Assembly (NCBI GenBank): GCA_001794015.1
Contig: MGIZ01000031.1
Coordinates: 171-6,285 of the forward strand
Direction: 5' to 3'
DNA length: 6,115 nt
Source: Candidatus Yanofskybacteria bacterium RIFCSPHIGHO2_01_FULL_39_8b
GTDB taxonomy: Bacteria > Patescibacteriota > Minisyncoccia > 2-02-FULL-40-12 > GWA2-44-9
A program made the position numbers and the translations under genes. Shown here piece after piece: positions 5,373 to 6,115 of the stretch (the first letter of the stretch is position 1; every line of letters starts with the position of its first letter). Under the pieces are notes generated by a model. That model was not told the origin of the DNA. It did no database searches and saw only the letters and a list, made by a program, of their open reading frames with translations.

Positions 5373-5401
5373 AAAATACCAAATTATTTATTCGTCCACA
5401 A
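5373..5401 (-). promoter_or_regulatory. Promoter, leaderless, for the coiled-coil gene
   Basis: Minus-strand TTGTGG (5401-5396), a 17-base spacer, then TATTTT (5378-5373) preceded by TGG, an extended -10. The ATG at 5366 follows after six bases, so the first transcribed base should be at or beside the start codon. Confidence 0.6.
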
Positions 5402-5427
5402 TCTACTTAATCCACACCCCCTTTAAT

Positions 5428-5511
5428 TTACGTGGCGGGGCTTATTTCTCCAAGGCTACAGTACGGTTTATGTTGGTAAGCATCTATATAATCAATATCT
5501 AATTGACCAAA
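5428..5511 (-). pseudogene. Possible C-terminal remnant of an rve-type transposase
   Basis: A short open stretch bounded by stop codons translates to ...YIDAYQHKPYCSLGEISPAT-stop. This resembles the end of the integrase-core domain in IS3/IS481-type transposases (YNxxRPHxSLGxxSPAE). It has no start codon, and its upstream part overlaps the 9-base repeats. The match rests on about 20 residues, so it is tentative; the rest of the element and its ends are not present. Confidence 0.3.
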
Positions 5512-5541
5512 TTATTCTAATTGTTCTAATCAATATCTAAT
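5489..5541. repeat. Degenerate 9/11-base tandem repeat
   Basis: On the minus strand ATTAG-type units follow each other: ATTAGATATTG, ATTAGAACA, ATTAGAATA, ATTTGGTCA, ATTAGATATTG. The outer units form a 15-bp exact direct repeat (plus strand TAATCAATATCTAAT at 5489 and 5527, 38 bases apart). It lies between the beheaded four-helix-bundle gene and the possible transposase scrap. Confidence 0.6.
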
Positions 5542-5568
5542 CTTTTAATGCCTAAAATACGATACAAT

Positions 5569-5817
5569 TCAAACTTGCTTTTTAGTTACTTTTCGCACAA
5601 TAGAATTAAAGATTAAGTGTAGTTCTTTCGCTTCCTGCCACAATACACGAGCTTCATCCCTTAATTCTGGTACAGCAGTAGCGATCATTCTAAGCCAATA
5701 CTTAGTTTCTCTTGCTTCTTTCTTGGCTATACTTATTTTGTGTTTAAAATCTTTGCCAGATTCAGCATCGTCAGCTTCACAGTAGCTGGCACCTAGGTTT
5801 GTCGGATTTAGCTTATA
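5569..5817 (-). pseudogene. Four-helix-bundle protein (23S rRNA intervening-sequence type), N-terminus lost
   Basis: An 82-codon open stretch ending in TGA clearly matches the C-terminal three helices of the four-helix-bundle/S23 family (TIGR02436): NLGASYCEADDAES (family SxGANYxEAxxAES), GKDFKHKISIAKKEARET (family KDFxHKxxIxxKEAxET), YWLRMIATAVPEL, and WQEAKELHLIFNSI (family WQEAxELxxIFxxI). The first helix, usually 35-45 residues, is missing, and there is no plausible start codon: the frame opens directly at the TAA of the neighbouring gene at 5818-6105. That gene is in the same frame, so readthrough of one TAA would give a fusion. The simplest reading is a truncated gene in a decayed region. 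Family proteins often occur as cargo in rRNA insertions or as stand-alone genes; no rRNA sequence is seen here. Confidence 0.75.
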
Positions 5818-6105
5818 TTATTCCGGTTTTGTGAGGCAATTCATATTCACAAGCTGAATATCCTTTTTTTGCTCTTTATTGAAAATATGAACCGGTTTGC
5901 AGTCGGTATTTTCGGCTTCCCCGATAAGCTGGTTGACCGCGTCGGCTACTCCCTGTTGATAAGCCTGATTAATCAAGTTGAACCTGAAGCCGCTCCAAAT
6001 ATTCCAAGCAATATAGCCGGATGAGAATATAAGCCACAAAACAAGCATGAGCTTTAAGAAAAATTTTTTATAAAGAAGGAAGGATAGTGTCATTTTATTA
6101 ATCAT
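5818..6105 (-). CDS. Conserved small single-pass membrane protein with Cys pair
   Basis: A 95-residue protein with one transmembrane segment at about 16-37 (LKLMLVLWLIFSSGYIAWNIW). It is followed by NLINQAYQQGVADAVNQLIGEAENTDCKPVHIF and a tail ending VNMNCLTKPE. The layout (aromatic-rich TM, YQQGxxDAVxQLIxxA helix, two cysteines at 69 and 90 that could form a disulfide outside the membrane) matches a small protein I associate with many Patescibacteria genomes; no function is established. The ATG used sits directly against AAGG; an in-frame ATG at residue 5 would place AAGGA eleven bases upstream, so the exact start is uncertain. Its promoter would lie beyond the window. It ends flush against the four-helix-bundle pseudogene. 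Confidence 0.78.
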   Translation of the reverse strand: MINKMTLSFLLYKKFFLKLMLVLWLIFSSGYIAWNIWSGFRFNLINQAYQQGVADAVNQLIGEAENTDCKPVHIFNKEQKKDIQLVNMNCLTKPE

Positions 6106-6115
6106 CCTTGGATTT

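Noticed and set aside
5417..5440. CCCC...GGGG as a terminator
   Set aside because: The stem is only four base pairs with a loop of about 16 bases and no T-run.

Overview
The window looks like a piece of a Candidate Phyla Radiation (Patescibacteria) genome, most likely a Parcubacteria-type lineage. The evidence is a set of small conserved proteins I associate with these genomes (a single-pass Cys-pair protein, a coiled-coil miniprotein, a cytoplasmic NlpC/P60-like protein, and secreted PKD and tail-fibre-like repeat proteins), moderate-to-low GC, degenerate 7- and 9-base intergenic repeats, and promoters placed directly at start codons. TGA is used as a stop codon, so the Gly-UGA code of Gracilibacteria/SR1 does not apply. 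Lineage is inferred from gene style, not from a marker gene. Every supportable gene is on the minus strand, so the window is read from right to left.

Right end (6105 to 5367): an intact small membrane-anchored protein is followed by an N-terminally beheaded four-helix-bundle (23S rRNA intervening-sequence type) pseudogene, a 9-base-period repeat and a possible scrap of an rve-type transposase. This stretch is genomic scar tissue. Next come a coiled-coil miniprotein (5064-5366) and a tail-fibre-like secreted repeat protein (4250-5029).

Middle (4249 to 1739): an 11-unit heptad array and a rho-independent terminator separate the fibre gene from a two-gene unit. Its first gene is a single-chain fusion of an MntA-type nucleotidyltransferase and a HepT-type ribonuclease (an antitoxin-toxin fusion). 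Two bases later comes a secreted, cysteine-rich FnIII-like/PKD surface protein. A second heptad array follows its stop, then a separately promoted membrane-anchored beta-domain protein (1739-2158).

Left end (1738 to 8): a small NlpC/P60-like cysteine hydrolase gene is bracketed by two long loopless palindromes (42 bp perfect; 62 bp with one mismatch). It is followed by an inosine-5'-monophosphate dehydrogenase gene broken by an internal deletion and frame change that removes the catalytic core.

The strongest leads are the MntA-HepT fusion, the palindrome-bracketed hydrolase gene, the heptad arrays that begin at the stop codons of both surface-protein genes, the decayed guaB, and three promoters predicted to make leaderless mRNAs.
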